A DNA stretch of 64,000 bases from Paenibacillus polygoni (lineage in GTDB: Bacteria > Bacillota > Bacilli > Paenibacillales > Paenibacillaceae). Shown here one piece after another: positions 8,347-16,960 of this stretch. Each line of letters begins with the position of its first letter. The stretch's first letter is position 1. A model generated the notes under the pieces. That model was not told where the DNA came from. It worked only from the letters and a program-made list of their open reading frames with translations, and made no database searches. Made by a program: the position numbers and the translations under genes. The stretch covers positions 3,605,501 through 3,669,500 of the forward strand of contig NZ_CP127162.1 of assembly GCF_030263935.1 (NCBI RefSeq), given 5' to 3'.

Positions 8347-8796
8347 TTAACCTCCGCAGCCGCAGCTTCCACCGCCGCCGCATCCACCTTTTGGTGATGG
8401 GTTATTACTTGGTACCTTAATGGTGCTTGATACAGAGAAAGCAATCGTTTCAGACATTTGATGGAGCAGGCTGTCGAGCTGTTGCTCCGCTTCTTTAAAA
8501 CGAATCACTTCTTCGAAAGTATCCAGCTTGTCTTCTACTGCCTTCACTTCATCCTTGGCACTGTGGAAGTTTGGATGGAAATGGCCAAAACGCTGGGTTT
8601 CAGCAAACAATTCCTTCTTATCTTCCAGCTTACGTACCCAATCTTGTATTTCTGGATTCGACTGAACCCGCTCTTTCCAATATAAATAATCTGAAACCAA
8701 CGTGGATTCGTTGATCATATCACCTAGTTCATAGGCGTAAGTCAACACTTGGGCCATATCGACCGTGTTAAGTTCAGATACGCTCATGAAATTCAT
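8347..8796 (-). CDS. ylbF: YlbF/YmcA family regulator (RNase Y-specificity complex)
   Basis: Helical protein of the YlbF-YmcA-YaaT complex, which directs RNase Y to selected transcripts and influences competence, sporulation and biofilm formation in B. subtilis. The helical core contains AETQRFGHFHPNFHSAKDEV and FKEAEQQLDSLL. The tail GGCGGGGSCGCGG carries the cysteines linked to Fe-S binding in B. subtilis YlbF. 149 aa equals the B. subtilis length. The start is uncertain: 8796 and the ATG at 8787 both lack a strong Shine-Dalgarno. Confidence 0.88.
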   Translation of the reverse strand: MNFMSVSELNTVDMAQVLTYAYELGDMINESTLVSDYLYWKERVQSNPEIQDWVRKLEDKKELFAETQRFGHFHPNFHSAKDEVKAVEDKLDTFEEVIRFKEAEQQLDSLLHQMSETIAFSVSSTIKVPSNNPSPKGGCGGGGSCGCGG

Positions 8797-8915
8797 CCCG
8801 ATCTATAATAAAGTTCCACTTCTCTTGAAAATACGAAGAGTGGACTATAACCTATCATAACATACCCGATTGTTCATAAGAAGAGTTTTGTTCCTAAACC
8901 CTCTCAGGATTTTAC

Positions 8916-10850
8916 TTAAGCTGGTAAAATTAGGTTGAGTTTTGTCCATTCAGCAGGTACAAGTGTACGCTGCTCAGCTACTTTTCTAGATCGACCAGGA
9001 AGCAGCCAGCCATTTACGGACCATGGTTCGCCTTTGCCGATGGATTCTGGAATGAACTCCTGCCTTTCTCCTTCCATCTCCACTCCCATTCGGGTGCGCC
9101 AGTTGATGGCCTGCTGTACCAGCTGTTTCGCTGTAGATGGATGGTACTCTCTCCATTCACTTACCCACATCTTCGGTACTTCGGTTATGTCTGGCATAAT
9201 CGAGACCTTATCCCGATCCTCCTGGACTCCTTCATAGTAATGCAGGTTTCGGCCTGTGTATACAAATCCCTGCCTTCCTTCTTCATTAAAATGGATAAAT
9301 GGATTCTCCTCTACAGTGGACAGCATGACCTCGTCCTCTATGGAAACAGCCGGATATCTCCGTTCTTCTGTATCAATTCCTTTAACTGCCTTCGCCGGGG
9401 TGAGCCCCATCAGCGTTAGTCGCTTTCTTACTTCCGTCAATTTGTCACGCTCCAGTATGAAATGCAGCGGTCCAATCCTTTGTAAAGACCCATTCCAGGA
9501 AGGATAGGATTCAATTTGATCTGCATCCTGTTTATTTTCTGTGCTCAGCAGTAACACTTGGGAGAAAGAAGTTCTTCCGAGTTCACTTCCCCATTGTTTT
9601 AGTGCCAAGAGAACATTCTCTGGAATCGATCCTTGTGCATACCGAGTCAGCCATGTAAGCACCAAAGAGGGAGTAATCCCCACTTCTGCACCTTCACTGA
9701 GTCGCTCTCGCGTCAGCTTATAGATGGTCATATGATCTCGCACTGCAAGCTCTGCACAGCCTTCTAACAACCACCTTATAGAATAAGGCGCATCTGGAGG
9801 AACAATCACTTCAAAATCGGGCTGAACATAGATAGCTGGCTCTGTATGTTGCTCTATATACTGCTCCGTATCCTCCGATTCATAATGGATAGGATTCGTC
9901 CACCGGAAGTATAAAGCCTCATCCAAAGCCGTAAATTTTCCTGTATCTCCATAACCGAACGCAGCGAGCAGCGTGACCCATCCTATTGCATAACTTTGGA
10001 ATTCAGAAAGATCTTGTTCATCAATGATACGGGCCTGTACAAACCGCCGACAGATCTGCTCTATGCTCAGCCACTTCCCGGCATCTTTCCGGCTAAGCAG
10101 GGTCAACAGATAGCGATAATGCTGTAATCCAGCTTCTCCCGCGCTGTAGCGCTCCATAATGGCAGTATAGATATTTCTCTCCATTTGATTCCTATCTAAC
10201 TGTACCCAGCGGCTAACGTAGGATTCGTCCAGTCCGATTTCTGCCTCGTATTTCTTGGCGAGTCCGAGCGTAAACACTAAATCTAGAAGCACGGCTACCT
10301 GTACAGGATAAATCTCTGGATGGGCATAGGATAATTTCAACAATTGAAAATCCGAACTTTTCAATACCGTTACATTCTCAATTTTGGATATCGCTTTTTT
10401 ATGTATCGTCCCTTTTGCTGTCAGCGGAACACCGTGAATCGCAATGTATGACAGCAGGTGAAGTATTTCCCCTGCAATGTTTGGTCTTGCTTCCATAGCA
10501 ACTTGTATGTTTCCAGATAAGCTGGATGAAATATCACTCATTCCATCCATTTCATCCACAAATAAGGGCAGCACATATTTCTCTGTCAAAAAGTAATGAT
10601 GCCGGGAAGGGATAAAGTATATATGTTCTCCCCATGTTTTTTTGGCAGCATCAATAAAACCTTTTTTACGCAAACCATATAATGCAAGATCCACCTCAAG
10701 TCCGCTCATTTTCCCAGCAAATAAGCTTTTAAGTTTCTCCATTTGAAATGGATTTCCGCCGAACTCTAAAAAAGCAACCTGTAGAAATTGAGCTTCATTC
10801 GCTGACCCTTCTACATCTTCTAAAGTTGTTTTCGTTTTTTCATTTTTCAT
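8916..10850 (-). CDS. Helicase-associated (Helicase_C_3/XPB N-domain-like) protein, partner of the XPB helicase
   Basis: A 644-residue protein with no ATPase motifs. The segment IYVQPDFEVIVPPDAPYSIRW...HMTIYKLTRERLSEG (about 340-400) is typical of the Helicase_C_3 (XPB/Ssl2 N-terminal-like) domain; winged-helix-like repeats precede it. Its start ATG overlaps the stop of the helicase gene (ATGA), so translation is coupled and the two products probably act together. In TFIIH the XPB N-terminal domain pairs with a similar fold in p52. A bacterial equivalent is inference, as is a role in DNA repair. It ends in -NLILPA without known motifs. Confidence 0.75.
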   Translation of the reverse strand: MKNEKTKTTLEDVEGSANEAQFLQVAFLEFGGNPFQMEKLKSLFAGKMSGLEVDLALYGLRKKGFIDAAKKTWGEHIYFIPSRHHYFLTEKYVLPLFVDEMDGMSDISSSLSGNIQVAMEARPNIAGEILHLLSYIAIHGVPLTAKGTIHKKAISKIENVTVLKSSDFQLLKLSYAHPEIYPVQVAVLLDLVFTLGLAKKYEAEIGLDESYVSRWVQLDRNQMERNIYTAIMERYSAGEAGLQHYRYLLTLLSRKDAGKWLSIEQICRRFVQARIIDEQDLSEFQSYAIGWVTLLAAFGYGDTGKFTALDEALYFRWTNPIHYESEDTEQYIEQHTEPAIYVQPDFEVIVPPDAPYSIRWLLEGCAELAVRDHMTIYKLTRERLSEGAEVGITPSLVLTWLTRYAQGSIPENVLLALKQWGSELGRTSFSQVLLLSTENKQDADQIESYPSWNGSLQRIGPLHFILERDKLTEVRKRLTLMGLTPAKAVKGIDTEERRYPAVSIEDEVMLSTVEENPFIHFNEEGRQGFVYTGRNLHYYEGVQEDRDKVSIMPDITEVPKMWVSEWREYHPSTAKQLVQQAINWRTRMGVEMEGERQEFIPESIGKGEPWSVNGWLLPGRSRKVAEQRTLVPAEWTKLNLILPA

Positions 10851-12535
10851 CCGGAGGCAACCTCCTTTTCATCTGTTACATGATATTCGTATCCTTGCTC
10901 TATTAGAAAGAGTTGTCTTTTCAGAGCAAAATCTTGTTCTTTTGTATTTTCCGAGACCAGCGTATAAAAATAAGCACGGTTATCTCCCTCTTTGGGCCGC
11001 AAGATGCGTCCTAGCCGCTGAGCTTCTTCCTGACGTGAACCGAAACTGCCCGAAATCTCAATCGCCAGCGCAGCATCCGGCAGATCAACAGCAAAATTGG
11101 CTACTTTCGAAACCACTAATACCGTAATTTCTTTTTCACGAAAAGCAGTATACAGCCTCGTACGCTCCTGTTCACTTGTTGCTCCTGTAATGAGCGGGAC
11201 ACCAAGTTCTTTAGCCATGGCCTTCAACTGCCCAACATATTGCCCGATGATGAGCGCAGGGACTTTCGGGTGTAGAGCAAGCAGCCTTTTTACCACATTC
11301 ACCTTAGCTGGATTCTCCGCTGCTAATCGGAACTTCTGCCTGCTCTCCGCGTACATATAGGCTTCCTTAAGTTCATCGGACATGGGAACACGCACCTCGT
11401 TACAATTCACCTCTGCAATCCAGCCCTCCTGTTCGAGCTCTTTCCAGGGTAATTCATAACGTTTAGGTCCAATGAGCGAAAATACATCCTCCTCCCTGCC
11501 GTCTTCTCTAACAAGCGTTGCGGTAAGCCCGAGTCTTCTGGTCGCTTGGATATCCGCAGTAGCTCTGAACACCGGTGCAGGTAAAAGATGAACCTCATCA
11601 TAAATAATGAGTCCCCAGCTGCGTTCTCCGAACAGCTTCATATGCGTAAACTCGCTTTCCTTCGATTTACGATGCGTCATAATCTGATAGGTTGCCACCG
11701 TCACTGGCTTGACTTCCTTACTATGACCAGAATATTCACCAATCGATGCAGATGGAATCGTTGTCTTCTGCTCAATCTCACGAATCCATTGCCTTACCGA
11801 AGTCGTATTAGATGTCAGAATAAGCACTTCCGTCTGTAGACGTTCCATAACCGCCATGCCGATAATCGTCTTCCCTGCTCCGCAAGGCAGAACAAGGATT
11901 CCACTTCCACCAAAGCCATCTTTCCCTTCAAAAGCAGCCGCTGCTTCTCTTTGGTAATCTCGAAGTTCAAAGGGTTTGTTATGTAGCGTACTGTCTGTAT
12001 TTCTCCACTGAAAAGAAAGCGGGCTTCCGTGTTTATATCCTGCAAGGTCCATTACCGGGTAACCGAGTCTCGTCAGTTCTTGTTTCAGCAGTCCTCTGTA
12101 CTTGCCAAGTACCTTCAGTTCGGTATCCGATAACCTGCTGAGCTCATAAGCAGTTAGTGATGGATGTGATAGAATTTCGCCGAGCAGGTCTGTATCTTCA
12201 CTCACTAGCCGAAAATCTTCTGACCGCGCATCTGCTTGCAGGGTCAACTTCCCGTATTTTTCAATAAGCTGCCTGATCTCTTGAGTAAGCGATGAAGGTA
12301 CATTCCAGCGGGATACGGACTCTAATCTGCTTAGAATCTCATCAGCGGAATAACCTAAGGCAGCGGCGCTCCATAACGTAAGCTGCGTTATTTTGTATGT
12401 ATGAAAAGCAGGAGGACTCTTGGTCAGTTCCGCAAAAGGAAGAATGAGTTCTCTCGCTTTTTCGGACTGAGGATGAGCCGTCTCCAGCAAAATAGTAAAG
12501 TCACGCTGTACAATACATGCATGATGTGAGTTCAT
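10847..12535 (-). CDS. XPB-type DNA repair helicase
   Basis: SF2 3'-5' DNA helicase/translocase of 562 residues. Visible motifs: Q-like FELRDYQREA (189-198), Walker A LPCGAGKT (216-223), DEVH box (313-316), GLTATLVRED with the RED motif of XPB (342-344), and motif VI QEEAQRLGRILRP. The first ~180 residues form the XPB-type N-terminal region. The start follows AAAGGAGG at 9-nt spacing. It is first of a two-gene operon with 4-bp overlap to the helicase-associated gene. No Bax1-like nuclease, the archaeal partner, is nearby. Nucleotide excision repair is assumed from the family, not shown. Confidence 0.88.
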   Translation of the reverse strand: MNSHHACIVQRDFTILLETAHPQSEKARELILPFAELTKSPPAFHTYKITQLTLWSAAALGYSADEILSRLESVSRWNVPSSLTQEIRQLIEKYGKLTLQADARSEDFRLVSEDTDLLGEILSHPSLTAYELSRLSDTELKVLGKYRGLLKQELTRLGYPVMDLAGYKHGSPLSFQWRNTDSTLHNKPFELRDYQREAAAAFEGKDGFGGSGILVLPCGAGKTIIGMAVMERLQTEVLILTSNTTSVRQWIREIEQKTTIPSASIGEYSGHSKEVKPVTVATYQIMTHRKSKESEFTHMKLFGERSWGLIIYDEVHLLPAPVFRATADIQATRRLGLTATLVREDGREEDVFSLIGPKRYELPWKELEQEGWIAEVNCNEVRVPMSDELKEAYMYAESRQKFRLAAENPAKVNVVKRLLALHPKVPALIIGQYVGQLKAMAKELGVPLITGATSEQERTRLYTAFREKEITVLVVSKVANFAVDLPDAALAIEISGSFGSRQEEAQRLGRILRPKEGDNRAYFYTLVSENTKEQDFALKRQLFLIEQGYEYHVTDEKEVASG

Positions 12536-12635
12536 TGGTGTTTACCTCCTTTGTATCCAGTATTTCCTTTCAAGCGTGCGTTTATATCCATCATAGAACC
12601 TGGATCTCTCATCTAACTTAAAATACAAAGAAAAA

Positions 12636-12669
12636 AGTTCATCTCTCACCCATCAGGCGAAAGTGAACT
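12636..12669 (-). terminator. Terminator after the CBS-domain gene
   Basis: AGTTCA (12636-12641) with TGAACT (12664-12669), AT-rich extensions and a U-tract on the minus strand. Confidence 0.65.
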
Positions 12670-12717
12670 TTTTCTTATTTATCATAGTATACAGGACTCT
12701 CGGCTCGATCCCAAATA

Positions 12718-13149
12718 TTAATGAGAAGGTTCAGAAATGTCGGTAAGCGCACTGCCCGCATGATTCTGAGACGAAGACTCTGTTGCAATGTCGCCCAAGG
12801 ACAAGATCCCCACGAGTTCTCCATTATCAACGACAGGCAGTCTGCGAACTTGATGCGCTGCCATCAGTTTTGCGGCCTCATCAATAGAAGCTGTAGAATT
12901 TACAGTATGCACATCCGCCGTCATTACTTCTCTTACTTTCGTAGAACCTGGATTTTTTGAGGCAATTCCGCGCAGCACAAGATCACGATCCGTTACAACC
13001 CCTACTAGCTTACGATGATCTTCTGTTTCTACAATTGGAATAAACCCCGTATCGTGTTCTTTCATATTCAGTGCAACATCATATACATGCTTGTCCAGTG
13101 ACACCGGAACCACATTCGTGGACATTACATCAGAAACATTTTTATTCAT
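12718..13149 (-). CDS. Tandem CBS-domain protein
   Basis: 143 residues made of two CBS motifs: VSDVMSTNVVPVSLDKHVYDVALNM...VVTDRDL and VREVMTADVHTVNSTASIDEAAKLM...GILSLGDIA. Such stand-alone pairs bind adenine nucleotides and resemble B. subtilis YhcV. The start at 13149 (MNKNVSDVMS) follows GAGGAG. No ACT domain is present, so this is not AcuB even though acuA lies in the same window. The C-terminus is a short Ser-rich tail. Confidence 0.82.
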   Translation of the reverse strand: MNKNVSDVMSTNVVPVSLDKHVYDVALNMKEHDTGFIPIVETEDHRKLVGVVTDRDLVLRGIASKNPGSTKVREVMTADVHTVNSTASIDEAAKLMAAHQVRRLPVVDNGELVGILSLGDIATESSSQNHAGSALTDISEPSH

Positions 13150-13275
13150 TAACGACTGCTCCTCATCTATTAGATCTAACAACTCCTGGATCGTTCTCTT
13201 TTGTTAGAGTACCCAAATAAATAAGTCGCATTCGCTTTCTCTCATACACCAAATCATCTTATGGCCTGTCCTATT

Positions 13276-14469
13276 TTATGTCCTGTCGTCATATTCTTTC
13301 AGGTAATTTTTTGTGATCTGAATAAATAGTTTCATGGCATCCAGCATTGCAGTTTCATCAAAATCAAATCTAGGATGATGATGCGGATATACGGCATCTA
13401 ATTGTTCATTTCCTGCACCGACAAACATGAAACAACCTGGTTTCTCTTTTAAATAATACGCAAAATCTTCAGCAGGCATCATCTTCGGCGATACGCTTGA
13501 ACGCTCTGCACCAAACTCATCAGAAACCACCTTGAAGAATCTTTCTGCTTCCTTCTCATCATTAATGACGGGCGGATAACCCATCAAGTATTTGATCTCC
13601 GCCTCTGCGCCGTACGCGGCAGCGATCTGATTCGTTAAAGTATGTATACGTTCTTTTATGATATATCTCGTTTCTTCATCAAAGGTGCGGACCGTTCCAC
13701 TTAATTTATAGGTTTCGGCAATCACATTCTGAGCAGCTCCTGCCTGAATAGTTCCAATAGTCAGCACAGCAGGCTGAAGCGGGTCAACGGAACGACTCAC
13801 TATACTTTGCATCTGAAGCACCAGGGCAGATCCAGCAACAATACTGTCAATACTTGCTTGAGGTACACCGCCATGTCCTCCCTTACCTTTTAGCTCGATA
13901 TAGAAGTCATCAGCACCAGCCATCATCGCCCCGGGAGTGCTGGCATACGTACCTACGGGTATCGGAGACCATAAATGAATGCCATAAATTACATCTACCT
14001 CTTCCAATGCACCGCTAGCAATTACCTTCACTGCACCTCCCGGAAGAAGCTCTTCTGCGGGTTGAAACAAAAACCTGATCTCACCGATAAACTCATCTAT
14101 ATGCTCACTCATATAACCGGCCGTTGCCAAGAGCGCCGATGTATGTCCATCGTGACCGCAGGCATGCATTACACCATCAACTTGAGATTTATAAGGAACT
14201 GACTTTTCATCTTGAATAGGGAGCGCATCTATATCTGCTCTAAGCATCACTACAGGTCCAAGCCGTCCTGAACGCAGTATTCCAATAACACCATGTCCTC
14301 CGACATTTGTAACGACTTCAAGGCCGAATGAACCTAGATGTTCAGCAATAAACTTTGATGTTTCGGATTCCTGAAAAGAAAGTTCCGGATGCTGGTGAAG
14401 ATGACGTCTCCACTCTATCATCTTGCCGATCCATTCTTCATAGGTATGCTCTATTCTCACGCTCTCCAC
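13276..14469 (-). CDS. M20D-family amidohydrolase / metallopeptidase
   Basis: Zinc-dependent amidohydrolase of the hippurate hydrolase/N-acyl-amino-acid deacylase group. Metal-binding motifs: LRADIDALP, MHACGHDGHTSALL, FQPAEELLPGG, a lid domain starting near GKGGHGGVP, and MPAEDFAYYL near the end. About 395 residues, standard length. The start is GTG; either 14469 or the GTG at 14460 is possible because GGGGTGG sits directly in front. The natural substrate cannot be told from sequence (N-acetyl amino acid, hippurate-like or N-acetyl-diaminopimelate). Confidence 0.85.
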   Translation of the reverse strand: MESVRIEHTYEEWIGKMIEWRRHLHQHPELSFQESETSKFIAEHLGSFGLEVVTNVGGHGVIGILRSGRLGPVVMLRADIDALPIQDEKSVPYKSQVDGVMHACGHDGHTSALLATAGYMSEHIDEFIGEIRFLFQPAEELLPGGAVKVIASGALEEVDVIYGIHLWSPIPVGTYASTPGAMMAGADDFYIELKGKGGHGGVPQASIDSIVAGSALVLQMQSIVSRSVDPLQPAVLTIGTIQAGAAQNVIAETYKLSGTVRTFDEETRYIIKERIHTLTNQIAAAYGAEAEIKYLMGYPPVINDEKEAERFFKVVSDEFGAERSSVSPKMMPAEDFAYYLKEKPGCFMFVGAGNEQLDAVYPHHHPRFDFDETAMLDAMKLFIQITKNYLKEYDDRT

Positions 14470-14622
14470 CCCTTCAAATGTTTTCTTATTTAATTGTAGC
14501 AGAATTTATATGTAAACGATATGAAATGGAAGGTTATGGAAAGCTTGCACATGCTGAGGAAACATACTAATATGAAACTAGAAATGTAAGGGAGATTTTA
14601 TTTATAGGAGGTATGGTCGTCA

Positions 14623-14970
14623 ATGATATTTGAAAACACAGGCCTGGACGGTTTAAAAAGTGATCTGGCGTACATGGACGAAAGTGCCGAGAAAGTCGGA
14701 TTTATTCGTTGGCAGTGGGAATATTACCGTGCTACATACGACTACAAAATTGAGGACAACAAGACAAAAAACGAATATTTCTTACGTATTAATACACGTG
14801 CAATCGAGGGCAAACTAGAGAAACCAGACACCATTCTTTCGGTAGAAGCTGTTTATATCGGAAGAGCGACATTCCCCCATGGACTAGAGTATGAGAGTGA
14901 AATTCCTTCTCCTGTTCTGAATGTAGCGAATGAGAAAATAAAAGAGCTTAAGGAACTGCTTGAAGCTTAG
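14623..14970 (+). CDS. yugN: YugN-like family protein
   Basis: Conserved small Firmicute protein (115 aa) of unknown function. Recognised by FIRWQWEYYRATYDYKIED and the LRINTRAIEGKLE segment. It follows TAGGAGGT. The stop is 5 bp before the ftsW start, which itself has only a weak Shine-Dalgarno, so ftsW translation may depend on coupling with this gene. Confidence 0.8.
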   Translation: MIFENTGLDGLKSDLAYMDESAEKVGFIRWQWEYYRATYDYKIEDNKTKNEYFLRINTRAIEGKLEKPDTILSVEAVYIGRATFPHGLEYESEIPSPVLNVANEKIKELKELLEA

Positions 14971-14975
14971 GCACT

Positions 14976-16259
14976 ATGAATGCTATGAAAAAAAATACAG
15001 CTAGGCCTCAGAGAAAAGGTTTGCCTGATTATCAGCTGCTGATCCTCACCTTGCTGCTTACCGGTTTTGGACTGGTTATGGTTTACAGCTCGAGTTCCAG
15101 CATTGCCCTCATGTCTGAAAAACTCAACTTTGACGCACTTCACTACACGAAAAGACAAGCGGTATATGCCATACTCGGCGTTATAGGCATGTTTGTTGCT
15201 ATGAATATTCCTTTTGCAAAATACAAGCAATTATATAAACCTTTATTTTTTATTACCATTCTGATGCTCGTTGCCGTTCTATTCGTTGGAGTAGAAATCA
15301 ACAACGCCAGAAGTTGGTTTAATCTAGGTATTGGAACTTTACAGCCTTCCGAGATTGCTAAAATATCGATCATTCTATACTTAGCTGCGCTTATTACTAA
15401 AAAAGGCGAGCGTTTCCGAGACCTCAAAACCGGATATATCCCGGTGATGATTATTGTCGGATTTGTTGCGGGACTCATCATGCTGCAACCTGACTTTGGT
15501 TCTACCTTTATTCTCGTTGCCACCTGCGGCCTCATTATTTACGCAGGCGGGGCAAGTATGAAGCACATCATGGGTTCGATCGGACTGCTCATTCTTGGCG
15601 CGGCCATTGTCATGGGTGCTGGTTATCTAGTGGATTTAATGTCAGGTAATGTATCCGGAAATTCATACAGTTATAAGCTGGCACGGTTTCAATCTTTTCT
15701 CGATCCGTTTCATGATAAGACGGGAGATTCTTACAACCTGGTGAACTCACTTACCGCCATCGGAACAGGCGGCTTTACGGGTACAGGAATTGGCCAAGGG
15801 GTTATTAAGCTTCACTATCTACCCAATGCATTTAATGACTTTATCTTTGCTGTCATCGGCGAAGAACTCGGATTTATCGGCACTACTATTTTCCTCATTA
15901 TTTATGTTTACTTTATCTGGCGTGGGTTTACGATTGCACTTCGCTGCAAGGACATCTTTGGGACACTGGTTGGCGTCGGGATTATGGGGCTTATTGCGAT
16001 TCAGGCCTTCATCAATATCGGCGGTGTGACTCAAACGATTCCTGTTACTGGGGTAACTCTTCCATTTATCAGCTTTGGGGGAACCTCTTTACTCGTAACG
16101 ATGACAAGTATCGGGATCATGCTTAGTATTTCCCGGGAAAACAATTTGGAAACGTCGCAAGAGACGGTTAAATCTGTTCGAACGGTAACGGAAGAACGAC
16201 CATCCCCTGCTCTTGTCACGCGGAATACACAAAAACGACGCAGTACACGTTCCAGGTAA
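14976..16259 (+). CDS. ftsW: FtsW-type peptidoglycan glycosyltransferase (SEDS family)
   Basis: Polytopic membrane enzyme that polymerises lipid II into septal peptidoglycan together with a class B PBP. 427 residues, ten predicted membrane spans. SEDS signatures are clear: NNARSWFNLGIGTLQPSEIAK, YKLARFQSFLDPFHD, GIGQGVIKLHYLPNAFNDFIFAVIGEELGF, and TIPVTGVTLPFISFGGTSLL. The basic, Thr/Arg-rich C-terminal tail is cytoplasmic. Assignment to FtsW rather than SpoVE or RodA rests on overall similarity and on ylaN lying nearby, as in B. subtilis. A strong terminator follows. Confidence 0.88.
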   Translation: MNAMKKNTARPQRKGLPDYQLLILTLLLTGFGLVMVYSSSSSIALMSEKLNFDALHYTKRQAVYAILGVIGMFVAMNIPFAKYKQLYKPLFFITILMLVAVLFVGVEINNARSWFNLGIGTLQPSEIAKISIILYLAALITKKGERFRDLKTGYIPVMIIVGFVAGLIMLQPDFGSTFILVATCGLIIYAGGASMKHIMGSIGLLILGAAIVMGAGYLVDLMSGNVSGNSYSYKLARFQSFLDPFHDKTGDSYNLVNSLTAIGTGGFTGTGIGQGVIKLHYLPNAFNDFIFAVIGEELGFIGTTIFLIIYVYFIWRGFTIALRCKDIFGTLVGVGIMGLIAIQAFINIGGVTQTIPVTGVTLPFISFGGTSLLVTMTSIGIMLSISRENNLETSQETVKSVRTVTEERPSPALVTRNTQKRRSTRSR

Positions 16260-16260
16260 T

Positions 16261-16305
16261 AAAAGAAGGACAGTCTCGGTATTTACCGAGACTGTCCTTC
16301 TTTAT
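16261..16305 (+). terminator. Strong terminator after ftsW (bidirectional)
   Basis: AAAGAAGGACAGTCTCGG pairs with CCGAGACTGTCCTTCTTT around a TATTTA loop. It lies between ftsW and the convergent Asp23 gene. Confidence 0.85.
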
Positions 16306-16367
16306 GCGGCTTTTATGCCATCCATTATGATAGGTAAGATCAAACATTGTAAGATAAGATTTGCATC

Positions 16368-16730
16368 TTATTGCTCGTCGCCTCGGAAGGAAACACCTTC
16401 TACCTTCACGTTCACTTCAACAACTCGAAGACCTGTCATACTTTCTACTGCCTCACGTACATTCTGCTGAAGCATCCGGGATACTTCATGAATAGGTGTC
16501 TCGTAAAGAACAATAATGCGGAGATCAATGGCTGTTTCCGTTGTTCCTACTTCTACAGTGACACCCTTTTGCACATTTTTTCCGCTGAGGCGTTTGGCCC
16601 AGCCTTCAGATAAACCTCCAGACATTGCTGCAATCCCCGGAGTTTCTAACGCTGCAAGGCCAGCAATTTTTGCTACAACATCATTGGATATCCGGATGTC
16701 GCCTGTTTCGATTTTTAGCTGTTCTGACAT
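16368..16730 (-). CDS. Asp23/Gls24 family envelope stress protein
   Basis: A 120-residue protein of the Asp23 family (B. subtilis YqhY/YloU relatives). Signature: GDIRISNDVVAKIAGLAALETPGIAAMSGG at the start, IDLRIIVLYETPIHEVSRMLQQNVREAVESMTG in the middle, VVEVNVKVEGVSF at the end. Family members localise at the membrane or affect lipid synthesis and envelope stress; the exact role is unknown. It interrupts the usual ylaN-ftsW neighbourhood. Confidence 0.85.
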   Translation of the reverse strand: MSEQLKIETGDIRISNDVVAKIAGLAALETPGIAAMSGGLSEGWAKRLSGKNVQKGVTVEVGTTETAIDLRIIVLYETPIHEVSRMLQQNVREAVESMTGLRVVEVNVKVEGVSFRGDEQ

Positions 16731-16852
16731 GCCATATCCTCCTTTGCTTCTTTATAAGATATTTTAATGCTTCTGCCCCCCAAATTGCAAATAAAAGTGC
16801 CATCTGACTGCTTAAGCAATGAAAACAATTTCATAATTCAGCAATATATCAA

Positions 16853-16879
16853 ATGTTTCATATTAGATGTTTCATATTA
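16853..16879. repeat. 13-bp tandem direct repeat upstream of the Ca2+/H+ antiporter
   Basis: ATGTTTCATATTA occurs at 16853-16865 and 16867-16879 (14-bp period), just ahead of a small leader ORF and the antiporter gene. Possible regulator binding site; no known consensus matches. Confidence 0.5.
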
Positions 16880-16902
16880 CATAGGAAAGGGGGAATATAG
16901 TT

Positions 16903-16935
16903 ATGAATTCGGATCTAACTCGTTCTTACAAATGA
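16903..16935 (+). CDS. Possible 10-residue leader peptide
   Basis: ATG...TGA encoding MNSDLTRSYK, with AAAGGGGG nine bases upstream and the antiporter start 25 bp downstream. A consensus-quality ribosome binding site on so short a frame suggests a regulatory uORF, but chance cannot be excluded. Confidence 0.35.
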   Translation: MNSDLTRSYK

Positions 16936-16960
16936 AACGTTAGAAAAAAGGAGACTACAT

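Noticed and set aside
12718..13149. CBS protein considered as AcuB
   Set aside because: It lacks the ACT domain of AcuB, is 17 kb from acuA and resembles generic YhcV-type CBS pairs.
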